Assembly (NCBI RefSeq): GCF_049059935.1
Contig: NZ_JBMGQR010000010.1
Coordinates: forward strand, 1-64,000
Source: JAURVT01 sp049059935
Lineage (GTDB): Bacteria > Actinomycetota > Actinomycetes > Propionibacteriales > Nocardioidaceae
Direction: 5' to 3'
DNA length: 64,000 bases
Part shown: in pieces, positions 1 to 8,210 of the stretch
How positions within the stretch are numbered: position 1 is the first letter of the stretch
Layout: each line of letters starts with the position of its first letter
The notes under the pieces: model-generated
The model's input: the letters and a program-made list of their open reading frames with translations, nothing else
What the model was told of the DNA's origin: nothing
The model's database searches: none
Program-made: the position numbers and the translations under genes

Positions 1-1231
1 TGTCGGACATGCCCAGGGTGCTGGTGCCCACGGCGAGCGCCAGGACGCCCACCGCGGCGGGCACGAGCCAGGGACGCAGCTCGGGCAGGTCCGCCGCCAC
101 GCGCACGACCTGCAGGCCGAGCACGGCCAGCGCGGCGACGCGCAGCGGGAGCATGTGCTGGACGCGCGAGTACACGCGCGAGCGCAGCAGCAGCGCGACG
201 CCCACGCTGAGCGCGAGGTAGCGGTCCCAGGGGTTCTGCGTCGAGAAGGTGAGCGGGACGCAGGCCGCGGCGGTCACGAGGCTGATGCCGACGAGGGTGC
301 CGACCAGCACCGCGTTGCTGTCGCGGTAGCGCCGCGACAGCGCCGCGTGCGTCATCTGGCCCGAGTGCCGCACCCGGTAGTCCGCGCTCGCCAGGCCGCC
401 GACCGACAACGACAGCCGCGGCACCACGCCCGTGGCCAGCAGCGCCGCGACGGGGACCACCCGGTAGACCTGCTCGACGTCGACGCTGGACAGCTCGATG
501 ACGCCCACCGCCACGGCCGTGACGAGCAGCACGACGCCGGCGGCCAGGTGGCCCATCGCCGCGGGCGTGAGGAGGCGGGCGGCTCCGGCGGTGAGCACGA
601 CCGCGACCCCGGCGACGAGGATCGTGACGCGTGGGTCGAGGCCCAGCACGTCCCCCACGGCGTCGCCCGCGAGGTAGGCCCAGCCCATCGCGACGGCGGC
701 GGCCAGCTGCGAGGTCCAGGGCCGGGCGAACGCGGCGCCCCACGCGGTCAGGCCGAGCAGGCCCGCGAGGCCGACGACCACCGTGACGACCAGCGACGCG
801 TCGTCGAGGTCGAGCAACGAGCGGTCGAGGAGCACGGCCAGGCCGAGGACCAGCAGGGTCAGCGCCGACGACGCGACGGCGAACGTGACCGTGGAGGCGG
901 AGGTCCACCCGCCCCCGGCGGCGTCGGCGTCGTCCTCGACGACGTCGCGGACGTCCTCGACCAGCGCCGGCCGCACGTCGGCCGAACGGCCCCGCAGCTC
1001 GAGCACGTCGCCGTCGACGACGCCGGCGTCGGCGAGCGTCTGGCCCAGCCCGAGGCTCTGCCCGCCCAGGCGTGCGAGCGTCCAGCTCTGGCGGTCGCCA
1101 CCGGTCTCGTCGACCGCGCAGAAACGGAGCACCTGCGCCATGACGTCGGCCACCGGCAGGGCGCTCGGGAGCGCGAGGTCGACCTTGCGCTCGGACGCGA
1201 CGACGGTGACGCGGCTGTAGGTCGTGAGCAC
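1..1231 (-). CDS. eccD: EccD-like ESX/type VII secretion membrane channel (3' end outside window)
   Basis: About 410 N-terminal residues are visible. The first 75 or so residues (starting VLTTYSRVTVVASERKVDLA) look like the ubiquitin-like cytoplasmic domain of EccD. From about residue 115 the protein becomes a long run of hydrophobic helices separated by short loops, at least nine in the visible part, as in the polytopic EccD subunit that lines the inner-membrane pore of ESX machines. The start is a GTG at 1229-1231 with a GAGGGGG ribosome site just upstream. It is divergent from eccC across a 123-base promoter region. The reading frame is open to the edge of the window, so the C-terminus is missing. 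The family call rests on domain order and on the eccC neighbour. Confidence 0.85.
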   Translation of the reverse strand, partial: MLTTYSRVTVVASERKVDLALPSALPVADVMAQVLRFCAVDETGGDRQSWTLARLGGQSLGLGQTLADAGVVDGDVLELRGRSADVRPALVEDVRDVVEDDADAAGGGWTSASTVTFAVASSALTLLVLGLAVLLDRSLLDLDDASLVVTVVVGLAGLLGLTAWGAAFARPWTSQLAAAVAMGWAYLAGDAVGDVLGLDPRVTILVAGVAVVLTAGAARLLTPAAMGHLAAGVVLLVTAVAVGVIELSSVDVEQVYRVVPVAALLATGVVPRLSLSVGGLASADYRVRHSGQMTHAALSRRYRDSNAVLVGTLVGISLVTAAACVPLTFSTQNPWDRYLALSVGVALLLRSRVYSRVQHMLPLRVAALAVLGLQVVRVAADLPELRPWLVPAAVGVLALAVGTSTLGMSD

Positions 1232-1253
1232 GGATCCCCCTCGCTCAGCACGG

Positions 1254-1278
1254 CGGACGCCCCGAGTCGGGGCGTCCG
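1254..1278. promoter_or_regulatory. Perfect 25-base palindrome in the eccD/eccC divergent promoter
   Basis: Two 12-base arms (CGGACGCCCCGA and its exact complement) flank a single central G. The site lies 23 bases upstream of the eccD start and just upstream of the likely eccC promoter (possible -10 TATCGT at 1303-1308). A symmetrical site of this size between divergent genes suggests an operator for a dimeric regulator, which is not identified here. It could instead form a hairpin in a transcript. Confidence 0.5.
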
Positions 1279-1354
1279 GATGACCACAGGTCGCGCCGAG
1301 CATATCGTTGGCCGCGCGCACGGGTGCGCCGACGACGAACACGGGGGTCCTTCG

Positions 1355-4300
1355 ATGACGACGACGCTGGTCCGACGACCTCCGCGCACGCAGCCGCCGC
1401 CGCTCGAGGTCACCGACCTGTCCATCGTCGACCCGCCGGCGCGCTCGGAGAAGAGCGGCGGCATCGCCGGGCTCGGCATGATCATGATGCCGGTGATGGC
1501 CGGCGTCGGGTCGCTGACCGTCGCGATCACCAACCGCCGCAGCCCCATCCTGGTGATCGCCGCCGTGATGTTCATGGTGGGCGCGCTGGCCGTCGGCATC
1601 CTCATGGTGGTGAGCCAGCGCTCGGGCGCCAAGCGCGCCGAGCGCGAGGGCCGCGAGCGCTACCTCGACTACGTCGAGCAGCTGCGGCACGCGGTCCGCG
1701 CCCAGATCGCGGCGCAGCGGGCCGAGCAGGCGTGGCGCCACCCGCACCCGCGCGAGCTGATCGACCTCGCCCGCGACCCCGCACGACGCTGGGAGCGGCG
1801 GGCCCAGCACGGCGACTTCCTGGCGCTGCGCCTCGGCACCGGCACGGTGCCACTGGTCTCGGGGCTGCGCCTGGACGCCGACACCGGTCCGCTCAACACC
1901 TTCGACCCCGTCTGCCTGGAGTCGGCCAAGGAGCTGCAGTCGCGGTACGCCAGCCTCAGCGACCAGCCCATCACCCTCGACCTCAAGCCCGTCAGCCACC
2001 TGAGCCTGGCCGGCGACCCGCGTCTGGGACGCGCGGTCGCCTCGTCGCTCGTGGCCCAGCTGGCGACGCTCCACAGCCCGCTGGACCTCAAGATCGCGCT
2101 CGTGCGCCCCGACGCCGCCGCCGCGGACTGGGACTGGGTCAAGTGGCTGCCGCACGTGCAGCACACGAGCGCGCTCGACGGCGACCTCACCGCACGTCTG
2201 GTCGCCGGGTCCGTCGCCGGCATGCAGGAGCTGCTCGCCGAGGAGCTCGAGGCGCGCCTGGACCGCCGGCAGCGCTCCCGCGGCTCCGACCCCGCCCCGC
2301 AGCAGCACCTCGTGGTGGTGGTCGACGCCGACGGCCTCGTCGGACCCCACCAGCTGGAGGCGCCCGACGCGTCCACGTCGCTGGCCTCGCTCGGCATCCA
2401 CGTCGTCACCATCGCGCCGACGCCCCGCGAGGAGCCCGAGTCCCTCGACGACCGCCTGATGCTGCGGCCCGACGGCTCGGCCGTGCTGGCCTCGCGGCCC
2501 GATCCGTTCACCCTCGACCAGGTCGACCCCGGCGTCGCGGTCGTCGTCTCCCGCCAGCTGGCGCCCCTGCGGCTCACCGCCGAGGACGACGACGGCGAGG
2601 GTCTCGAGCAGACCGTCGGCCTGCCCGAGGTCCTCGGCGTCCCCGACGCCGCCCGCCTGCCGCTCGGCACCACCTGGCGCGCCCGTCCGCTGCGCGAGCT
2701 GCTCCGCGTCCCGATCGGCGTGGGCACCGACGGCCGCGTCGTCTCGCTCGACCTCAAGGAGTCCGCGCACGGCGGCATGGGCCCGCACGGCCTCGTCGTC
2801 GGGGCCACCGGCTCGGGCAAGTCCGAGATGCTGCGCACCCTCGTCAGCTCGCTGCTCATCGGTCACGGTCCCGACCGGCTGGCGCTCATGCTGGTGGACT
2901 TCAAGGGCGGTGCGACGTTCGCGGCGATGGAGGGCATCCCGCACATGGCCGGGATGATCACCAACCTCCAGGACGACCTCACCCTCGTCGACCGCATGCG
3001 CGACGCGCTGTACGGCGAGATGCAGCGTCGCCAGGAGGTGCTGAAGAAGGCGGGCAACCTGCCCAACGTCACCACCTACCAGGACCGCATCGACGCCGGC
3101 GAGGACCTCGAGCCGCTCCCCCACCTGCTCGTCATCGTCGACGAGTTCTCCGAGCTGCTCACCGCCAAGCCCGACTTCGCCGAGCTGTTCGTGGCCATCG
3201 GCCGGATCGGCCGCTCCATCGGCGTGCACCTGCTGCTGGCCAGCCAGAAGCTCGAGACCGGCAAGATCCGCGGCCTGGAGTCGCACCTGTCGTACCGGAT
3301 CGGCCTGCGCACGTTCTCCGAGGGCGAGAGCCGTGACGCCATCGGCGTGCCCGACGCCTACCACCTGCCGCCCGAGCCGGGCGCGGGCTACCTGAAGGTC
3401 GACACCACCGTCTTCGAGCGGTTCAAGGCCGCACTCGTCTCGGCGCCGTACACCGCGCCGAGCGACGGCCCCCGCACCACCGTGCCGGTCGTCCCCTACG
3501 TGGCCGGCAACGGCCTCGGCCGGTGGATCGCCCAGCAGAGCGCCGCCGCCGGCACCGACGCCGAGCCCAGCGGCGACGCGGGCGGGACGTCGGTGCTCGA
3601 CCTGATCTGCGACCAGCTGCGCTCCACGGGAGCCGCGGCGGTGCGTCCGGTCTGGCTGGAGCCGCTGCCGCGCTCGCTGCCCCTCGGCGAGCTCCTCGAG
3701 CTGCTGCCCGAGCCCACCCCGACCGCGGTGCACGCGCCGCTCGGCCTGGTCGACGACGCCGGCAAGCAGGCGCAGTTCCCGCTGTCGTGGGACTTCACCG
3801 GCGGCGGGTCGAACCTGGTGGTCGCCGGCTCGCCCGCCAGCGGAAAGAGCGTGCTGCTGGCCACGATGATGGGCGGGCTGTCGCTGCGGCACGCACCGGG
3901 CGACGTCGTCTTCTACTGCATCGACTACGGCGGCGGGCTGCTGCAGGGCCTGGCCGACCTCCCCCACGTCGCGTCTGTCGTCACGCGCGTCGACCCCGAG
4001 CGCATCCAGCGCACCATCAACGACGTCGTCGGGATCCTCAACGGCCGCGAGGACCTCTTCCGCGAGCACGGCCTGACCTCGATGCGTCAGCTCCGCCAGG
4101 CCCGCGCGGACGGCACGGTGCCGCGCGACGTCCCGGCCGACGTGTTCCTCGTGGTCGACGGCTGGGGCACCTTCCGCGACGAGCACGACCACCTCGAGAA
4201 CACCATCTCCGACGTCGCCGCGCGCGGGCAGAACTACGGCGTGCACGTCGTGCTGTCGGTGACGCAGGGCATGCAGATCCGGATGCGGATGCAGGCCGCG

Positions 4301-5302
4301 TTCGGCGGACGGGTGGAGCTGCGGCTCACCGACGCCTTCGACTCCGAGTTCGACCGCAAGCTGATGGAGCAGGTGCCCAAGGACGTCCCGGGTCGCGGCC
4401 TGACCGACGTCGCGGGAGACCACCTGTTCCAGACCGCGCTGCCCTCGCTCGAGGCGCAGCCCGAGGGCGCGGACGCCTCGGCCGGCGTCCCGGCCCTGGT
4501 CGCGGCCGTCACCGAGCGCTGGGGCGACCAGCGCGTCGCGCGCGTGCGCACCCTGCCCGAGCTGGTGCGGGTCGGCGACCTGCCGGTGCCCGAGCCCGGT
4601 GACGACCTCGTCGCGGTGGGCCTGTCCGAGCTCAACCTCGGGCCGGCGGCGGTCAACCTGTTCGGTTCCTCCCCGCACCTACTGGTGCTGGGCGACGGCG
4701 AGACCGGCAAGACCAACCTGCTCAAGCTGCTCGCCCGCGGCCTGATGAAGTCCCGGACCCCCCAGGAGATCGGGTTCCTCCTCGTCGACACCCGACGCAG
4801 CCTGCTCGACGTGGTGCCCGAGGAGTACCTGCTCGGCTACGCCACCACCGCCGAGGAGGCGGCCCAGGGTGCCGGCGAGATCGCCGCCGCGGTCCGCGAG
4901 CGCATCCCCGGCCGCGACGTCACGGCCGAGCAGCTGCGCAACCGCTCGTGGTGGAAGGGCCTGGACGTCGTGGTCCTCGTCGACGACCTGGACCTCGTCG
5001 TCACCAGCGCCGGCAACCCGCTGGCACCGTTCACCGACCTGGTCCCCCAGGGACGCGACCTCGGCTTCCACCTGGTGATGTCGCGGCGCGTCGGCGGCAT
5101 GTCGCGTGCGCTCTACGAGCCGCTGGTCCAGCGGCTGGCCGACGTCGGCACACCGGGCTTCATGTTCTCCGGCGACCGCTCCGAGGGCCGCATCCTCAAC
5201 AACGTCGCGCCCACGCGGCTGTCCCACGGGCGGGCGTTCTACGTGCCGCGGGGCGGCGGGGCCAGCCAGGTCCAGGTGGCCCTGGACGACCGCGACGCCT
5301 GA
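1355..5302 (+). CDS. eccC: EccC ESX/type VII secretion ATPase (fused EccCa-EccCb)
   Basis: The product has 1315 residues, the usual length of a single-chain EccC. Two transmembrane helices lie at about residues 36-84, followed by three FtsK/SpoIIIE ATPase domains. The Walker A motifs are GATGSGKS at 483-490, GSPASGKS at 825-832 and GDGETGKT at 1113-1120. The first domain also has DFKGG and a Walker B (LVIVDEFSELL). The enzyme powers and selects substrates for type VII export across the inner membrane. The reading frame is open far upstream, but the ATG at 1355 is chosen because it gives the family N-terminus (MTTTLVRRPP) and follows a GGGGG stretch. The gene is divergent from eccD and convergent with the small secreted-protein genes, with a strong hairpin between. 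Confidence 0.95.
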   Translation: MTTTLVRRPPRTQPPPLEVTDLSIVDPPARSEKSGGIAGLGMIMMPVMAGVGSLTVAITNRRSPILVIAAVMFMVGALAVGILMVVSQRSGAKRAEREGRERYLDYVEQLRHAVRAQIAAQRAEQAWRHPHPRELIDLARDPARRWERRAQHGDFLALRLGTGTVPLVSGLRLDADTGPLNTFDPVCLESAKELQSRYASLSDQPITLDLKPVSHLSLAGDPRLGRAVASSLVAQLATLHSPLDLKIALVRPDAAAADWDWVKWLPHVQHTSALDGDLTARLVAGSVAGMQELLAEELEARLDRRQRSRGSDPAPQQHLVVVVDADGLVGPHQLEAPDASTSLASLGIHVVTIAPTPREEPESLDDRLMLRPDGSAVLASRPDPFTLDQVDPGVAVVVSRQLAPLRLTAEDDDGEGLEQTVGLPEVLGVPDAARLPLGTTWRARPLRELLRVPIGVGTDGRVVSLDLKESAHGGMGPHGLVVGATGSGKSEMLRTLVSSLLIGHGPDRLALMLVDFKGGATFAAMEGIPHMAGMITNLQDDLTLVDRMRDALYGEMQRRQEVLKKAGNLPNVTTYQDRIDAGEDLEPLPHLLVIVDEFSELLTAKPDFAELFVAIGRIGRSIGVHLLLASQKLETGKIRGLESHLSYRIGLRTFSEGESRDAIGVPDAYHLPPEPGAGYLKVDTTVFERFKAALVSAPYTAPSDGPRTTVPVVPYVAGNGLGRWIAQQSAAAGTDAEPSGDAGGTSVLDLICDQLRSTGAAAVRPVWLEPLPRSLPLGELLELLPEPTPTAVHAPLGLVDDAGKQAQFPLSWDFTGGGSNLVVAGSPASGKSVLLATMMGGLSLRHAPGDVVFYCIDYGGGLLQGLADLPHVASVVTRVDPERIQRTINDVVGILNGREDLFREHGLTSMRQLRQARADGTVPRDVPADVFLVVDGWGTFRDEHDHLENTISDVAARGQNYGVHVVLSVTQGMQIRMRMQAAFGGRVELRLTDAFDSEFDRKLMEQVPKDVPGRGLTDVAGDHLFQTALPSLEAQPEGADASAGVPALVAAVTERWGDQRVARVRTLPELVRVGDLPVPEPGDDLVAVGLSELNLGPAAVNLFGSSPHLLVLGDGETGKTNLLKLLARGLMKSRTPQEIGFLLVDTRRSLLDVVPEEYLLGYATTAEEAAQGAGEIAAAVRERIPGRDVTAEQLRNRSWWKGLDVVVLVDDLDLVVTSAGNPLAPFTDLVPQGRDLGFHLVMSRRVGGMSRALYEPLVQRLADVGTPGFMFSGDRSEGRILNNVAPTRLSHGRAFYVPRGGGASQVQVALDDRDA

Positions 5303-5315
5303 CGCCCGCCACCTG

Positions 5316-5375
5316 GACGCACGACGAGCCGGGGCCGCCCACCTGCTGGTGGGCGGCCCCGGCTCGTCGTGCGTC
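5316..5375. terminator. Perfect 28-bp hairpin between convergent genes (bidirectional terminator)
   Basis: Arms 5316-5343 and 5348-5375 are exact reverse complements with a four-base TGCT loop. The hairpin sits 13 bases past the eccC stop and 8 bases past the stop of the convergent small gene. There is no T-tract, as is common in high-GC actinobacteria. It could terminate both transcripts. Confidence 0.8.
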
Positions 5376-5383
5376 GTCGGCCG

Positions 5384-5749
5384 CTACTGCGCGGTGATCG
5401 GCCGGGTGAGCATCGGGGGCGGCGTCATCTCCGTGCGGGCGTAGGGCCCGGCGGTGACGTCGACCTCGGCCTGACCGTCGGACTCGACGCCGGTGACCGC
5501 CGTCTGCTGCACCTGGGTGCCGGCGTTGCGCACCGAGGTGGGCAGGTTGTTCGCCGACGTCTGCCAGGTGCTGGTGTAGGTCTCGATCGCCGTGGTCAGC
5601 CCGGCGTGGTGCACCGCGCCGCCACCGCTCTCGAGGGCGTTCAGGAAGGCGGTCTTGGCCGAGGTGGCCTGGGACTCCAGGTCACCCAACGATCCGCCGG
5701 CCTGGTGGAGCGCGTCGGGGTTCATGCCCCAGTCGTCCTGCCCTGCCAT
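5384..5749 (-). CDS. Small helical type VII secretion target (EspC/DUF2580-like)
   Basis: The product has 121 residues and is mostly predicted amphipathic helix, with no signal peptide. The N-terminus (MNPDALHQAGGSLGDLE) and the central TSTWQTSANNLPTSVRNAGT segment resemble the short helical targets of actinobacterial type VII systems. The C-terminal 25 residues are Pro/Thr rich and probably disordered. It starts at ATG after a GGAGG ribosome site. It is the last of three consecutive minus-strand small genes (33-35 base gaps) beside eccC, so it is likely co-expressed with and exported by that machine. The exact family is uncertain. Confidence 0.6.
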   Translation of the reverse strand: MAGQDDWGMNPDALHQAGGSLGDLESQATSAKTAFLNALESGGGAVHHAGLTTAIETYTSTWQTSANNLPTSVRNAGTQVQQTAVTGVESDGQAEVDVTAGPYARTEMTPPPMLTRPITAQ

Positions 5750-5782
5750 GGTCTACACCTCCTCCTCGCGTCGTCGGGTCGC

Positions 5783-6088
5783 TCAGGCGTTGTTGCCCAG
5801 GTGGGCGGCCATCTTGCGGCCACCGGCGCGCATGGTCTCGGTGGCGTTGCCGAGGCCGACGCGCTGGCTGTCGGTGGAGGCGATGTGCTCGTCGAGGTAC
5901 TCCTCGAACTTCGCGCGGATCGCGGCGACCTGCTCGGTGCCGACGCCGTCGCCGAGGTTGGCCACCATCGTGTTGAACTGCGCGCGGGCCTCCTCCTTGA
6001 AGCCCTCGGCCTGACCGCGGTAGGTCTGGATGTCGGCGCCGCCCTGGTCCATCGCGCCGCCGTTGGCGCGGAGGTTTGCCTGTGCCAT
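5783..6088 (-). CDS. WXG100-like small secreted protein
   Basis: The product has 101 residues, the classic size of EsxA/EsxB-type proteins. It is predicted as two long helices: about 20-50 (YRGQAEGFKEEARAQFNTMV) and 58-95. No Trp-X-Gly turn is present; the turn region reads NLGDGVG, so this is a divergent member. It lacks a cleavable signal peptide. A strong AAGGAG ribosome site precedes the ATG. As the middle gene of a three-gene cluster beside eccC it is a likely substrate, possibly dimerising with the product of the 6124-6474 gene. Assignment is by size, helix pattern and context. Confidence 0.65.
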   Translation of the reverse strand: MAQANLRANGGAMDQGGADIQTYRGQAEGFKEEARAQFNTMVANLGDGVGTEQVAAIRAKFEEYLDEHIASTDSQRVGLGNATETMRAGGRKMAAHLGNNA

Positions 6089-6123
6089 GGTCGTTCTCCT
6101 TCTGTCCGGTGCGTCTGGGTCTG

Positions 6124-6474
6124 TCAGGCGTGGATGGTCTTGGTGACGAGCGAGTTGGTGGTCTCGTTCGTGCTGACCGCCGTGTTCTGGTCGGCGTCGG
6201 CCTGCTCGTCGGCCTGGAAGGCCGCCTTCTCACCGAGGACGGCCTGCAGGGCCAGCTCACCGAGTCGCTTGCCGACCTCGGTGGCGCCCATCGCGTTGGA
6301 GGTGGCGGCCCGGGTGAAGGCGGCGCCGCCGCGTCCGGTGAACTGCGAGCGCATCGAGTCCATCCGGCCGGCGTGGTTCTTGGTGGCCTGGAAGTGCTGG
6401 TCGCTGGCGTCGCCCTGGCCCTTGGCAGCCTTGGACTGGACGCCGACCTGGTCCAGGTTCACGATGTCGTTCAT
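6124..6474 (-). CDS. WXG100-like small secreted protein
   Basis: The product has 116 residues, is helical, and has a Gly-rich turn (FTGRGGAAF) between two helices in the place where WXG proteins carry W-X-G. The C-terminal part is Asn/Thr/Asp rich (STNETTNSLVTKTIHA). It is the first gene of the minus-strand trio. A TACAGT -10-like box at 6528-6533 (minus strand) and a GGAG ribosome site lie upstream. It is probably an ESX-type substrate or partner of the neighbouring 101-residue protein. No enzymatic motif is seen. Confidence 0.6.
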   Translation of the reverse strand: MNDIVNLDQVGVQSKAAKGQGDASDQHFQATKNHAGRMDSMRSQFTGRGGAAFTRAATSNAMGATEVGKRLGELALQAVLGEKAAFQADEQADADQNTAVSTNETTNSLVTKTIHA

Positions 6475-6619
6475 CGGTGTCTCCGTTTCGTCGGGAGCTC
6501 CGGGGCCCCTCGGGTGGGTACGACACGACTGTAGGACTCGAGGGGGTCACGGTGTCGGCGGACGGCGGTCGGCGCGTTCTGCCACCGCTCCCGGCCCGGC
6601 AACTGGCACCATCGGGCCC

Positions 6620-7393
6620 ATGACGTCCCACGACCCGTCCGCCACGGCCGAGCCCTCCGACACCCCCCGGTACCGCGAGCTGCTGGTGCTCGACGACGCC
6701 GAGGTCGAGGTGCTCGACGGACCCGGGGCGCGACGGATCGCCCCGCTGCCCAGCCGCGGGGAGGACCCCGAGGTCTGGCAGGCCCGCACCCAGGTCGCCG
6801 CCCAGCGCGTCGTCGACCAGGGATGGGCCGAGAGGACCGACGACGCCCTCGCCCCGGTCGGGCACGCGGCCGCCGTCCTCGCCGCCCGGTTCTCCTGGAC
6901 GACCGTCCTGGTCGTCGAGCAGCACACCGGCGGGTACCGCGACTACCTGGTGGCCTACCTGCGCGCCGACCGCAAGGCGCTGCTGGAGTCGGTGTCGCAG
7001 GCCGGAGCGCACCGGTTCCTCGCCACGACCGCCGAGGTCGCGCTGGAGGAGGTGGCCCGGTTCCTGATGCCCGTCGACGGCGGGCAGGACGGCACCGGCA
7101 CCGACGTCGACTCGCCTCGCGAGACGTGGACGCCGCAGGAGTGGGAGCGCCAGGGGGCCGCGCCCACGGTCGGCGCCGTCATGGTCTCGGCCCTGGTCGC
7201 GACGAGGAACCACCTCGCCACCGGCGACGACTCCACCGTCGACCAGCGGCGGACGTCGGTCTTCGTGCTGCCCGACCGCACGGTCGTCGCCACGGGGACG
7301 CCTGACGGCGACCTGTCCGTCGGCACCACCACCCGGGCCTCGCTCGTGGCGGAGATCGCGTCGATGACCCACCTCGCGGACGAGGAGGCCTGA
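6620..7393 (+). CDS. Type VII secretion-associated protein, EspG-like candidate
   Basis: The product has 257 residues, is soluble and Asp/Glu rich, and has alternating helix and strand segments (RFSWTTVLVVEQHTGGYRDY near the middle). No signal peptide or catalytic motif is seen. Size, position and pairing with the following gene suggest an EspG-type cytosolic chaperone or scaffold, but the similarity is too weak to be sure. The ATG at 6620 is chosen over an in-frame open stretch upstream because upstream sequence belongs to the divergent promoter. It ends one base before the next gene starts, so the two are probably translated together. Confidence 0.4.
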   Translation: MTSHDPSATAEPSDTPRYRELLVLDDAEVEVLDGPGARRIAPLPSRGEDPEVWQARTQVAAQRVVDQGWAERTDDALAPVGHAAAVLAARFSWTTVLVVEQHTGGYRDYLVAYLRADRKALLESVSQAGAHRFLATTAEVALEEVARFLMPVDGGQDGTGTDVDSPRETWTPQEWERQGAAPTVGAVMVSALVATRNHLATGDDSTVDQRRTSVFVLPDRTVVATGTPDGDLSVGTTTRASLVAEIASMTHLADEEA

Positions 7394-7394
7394 C

Positions 7395-8192
7395 GTGGCA
7401 CCGATGCTGGACGCCCGGCTGGTCGAGCTGCTCGCCGAGGGTGCCGACCGCGTCGTCTTCGGGCTGCTCACCGACGAGGAGGCGCACACCGTCGACCACG
7501 GCCTGCCGCTGGACTTCGTCGTCTCGCCGTTCCTGGACGCGCACCCCGGTGTCGACCCGGGGTTCGTCCGCGAGGTGGGAGGGCGCAGCCTGCTCGCGCG
7601 CGGCCTGGTGAACCCCCGCGAGGGCGCCGACGGCCAGGTCGAGTCCGAGCTGACGCCCGAGCTGGAGATCCTCGTCCGCAGCAGGCGCGAGGGCGTCGGC
7701 CTGCTGCGTGCCCGCGAGCCCGAACCGCCGTACGGCGCCGCACGCACGTTCGTCCTGCGCGCCGCCCACGGCGGCTTCGAGGAGGACGTCAACACCCTCG
7801 GGCTGCACTACGTCTCGGCGTGCACCTACGCGACCGGCGCGCGCCGGCTCGCCGAGTGGTGCGTCGACGGGTCGGCCACGACCGTCGCCCGCGGGGCTCG
7901 CGACCGCGTCGCCCCCGACCGCTGGGCGGCATGGGTGCACGACGAGCTCGGGCCCTCGGCCCGCACCACCTGCATCGACGTGCTGGCGCCTCCCGAGCCG
8001 GGGCTCCCGCCGTCCCACGAGGTCGTCCTCGTCGCGCAGGCGGGGGCCCTCGCGGTCGCCGCCCGCGACGCCGACGGCTCCGCGCTCCACGTGGCCCAGG
8101 TCGACCAGGCCGCCCTGGGGTCGCTGCTGCTGGAGCGCGTGGGGGCGGCGCTCGGACCCGCGGTCGTGACCCCCGCGGCGCCTAGTCTCTGA
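7395..8192 (+). CDS. Type VII secretion-associated protein, EspG-like candidate
   Basis: The product has 265 residues and is soluble. The segment VGGRSLLARGLVNPREGADG followed by an acidic ELTPELEILVRSRREG helix resembles the N-terminal domain of EspG-type chaperones, which bind and keep soluble a specific exported partner. GTG at 7395 follows a GAGGAGG ribosome site within the end of the preceding gene; an ATG nine bases later is an alternative. It is immediately followed by the large exported-protein candidate, so that protein could be its client. The function is inferred from context. Confidence 0.45.
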   Translation: MAPMLDARLVELLAEGADRVVFGLLTDEEAHTVDHGLPLDFVVSPFLDAHPGVDPGFVREVGGRSLLARGLVNPREGADGQVESELTPELEILVRSRREGVGLLRAREPEPPYGAARTFVLRAAHGGFEEDVNTLGLHYVSACTYATGARRLAEWCVDGSATTVARGARDRVAPDRWAAWVHDELGPSARTTCIDVLAPPEPGLPPSHEVVLVAQAGALAVAARDADGSALHVAQVDQAALGSLLLERVGAALGPAVVTPAAPSL

Positions 8193-8210
8193 CGCAGGAG
8201 GCCCACCCGC

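Noticed and set aside
155..1354. In-frame 400-codon extension of eccC
   Set aside because: It runs opposite eccD and its translation is low-complexity; the ATG at 1355 gives the EccC family N-terminus.
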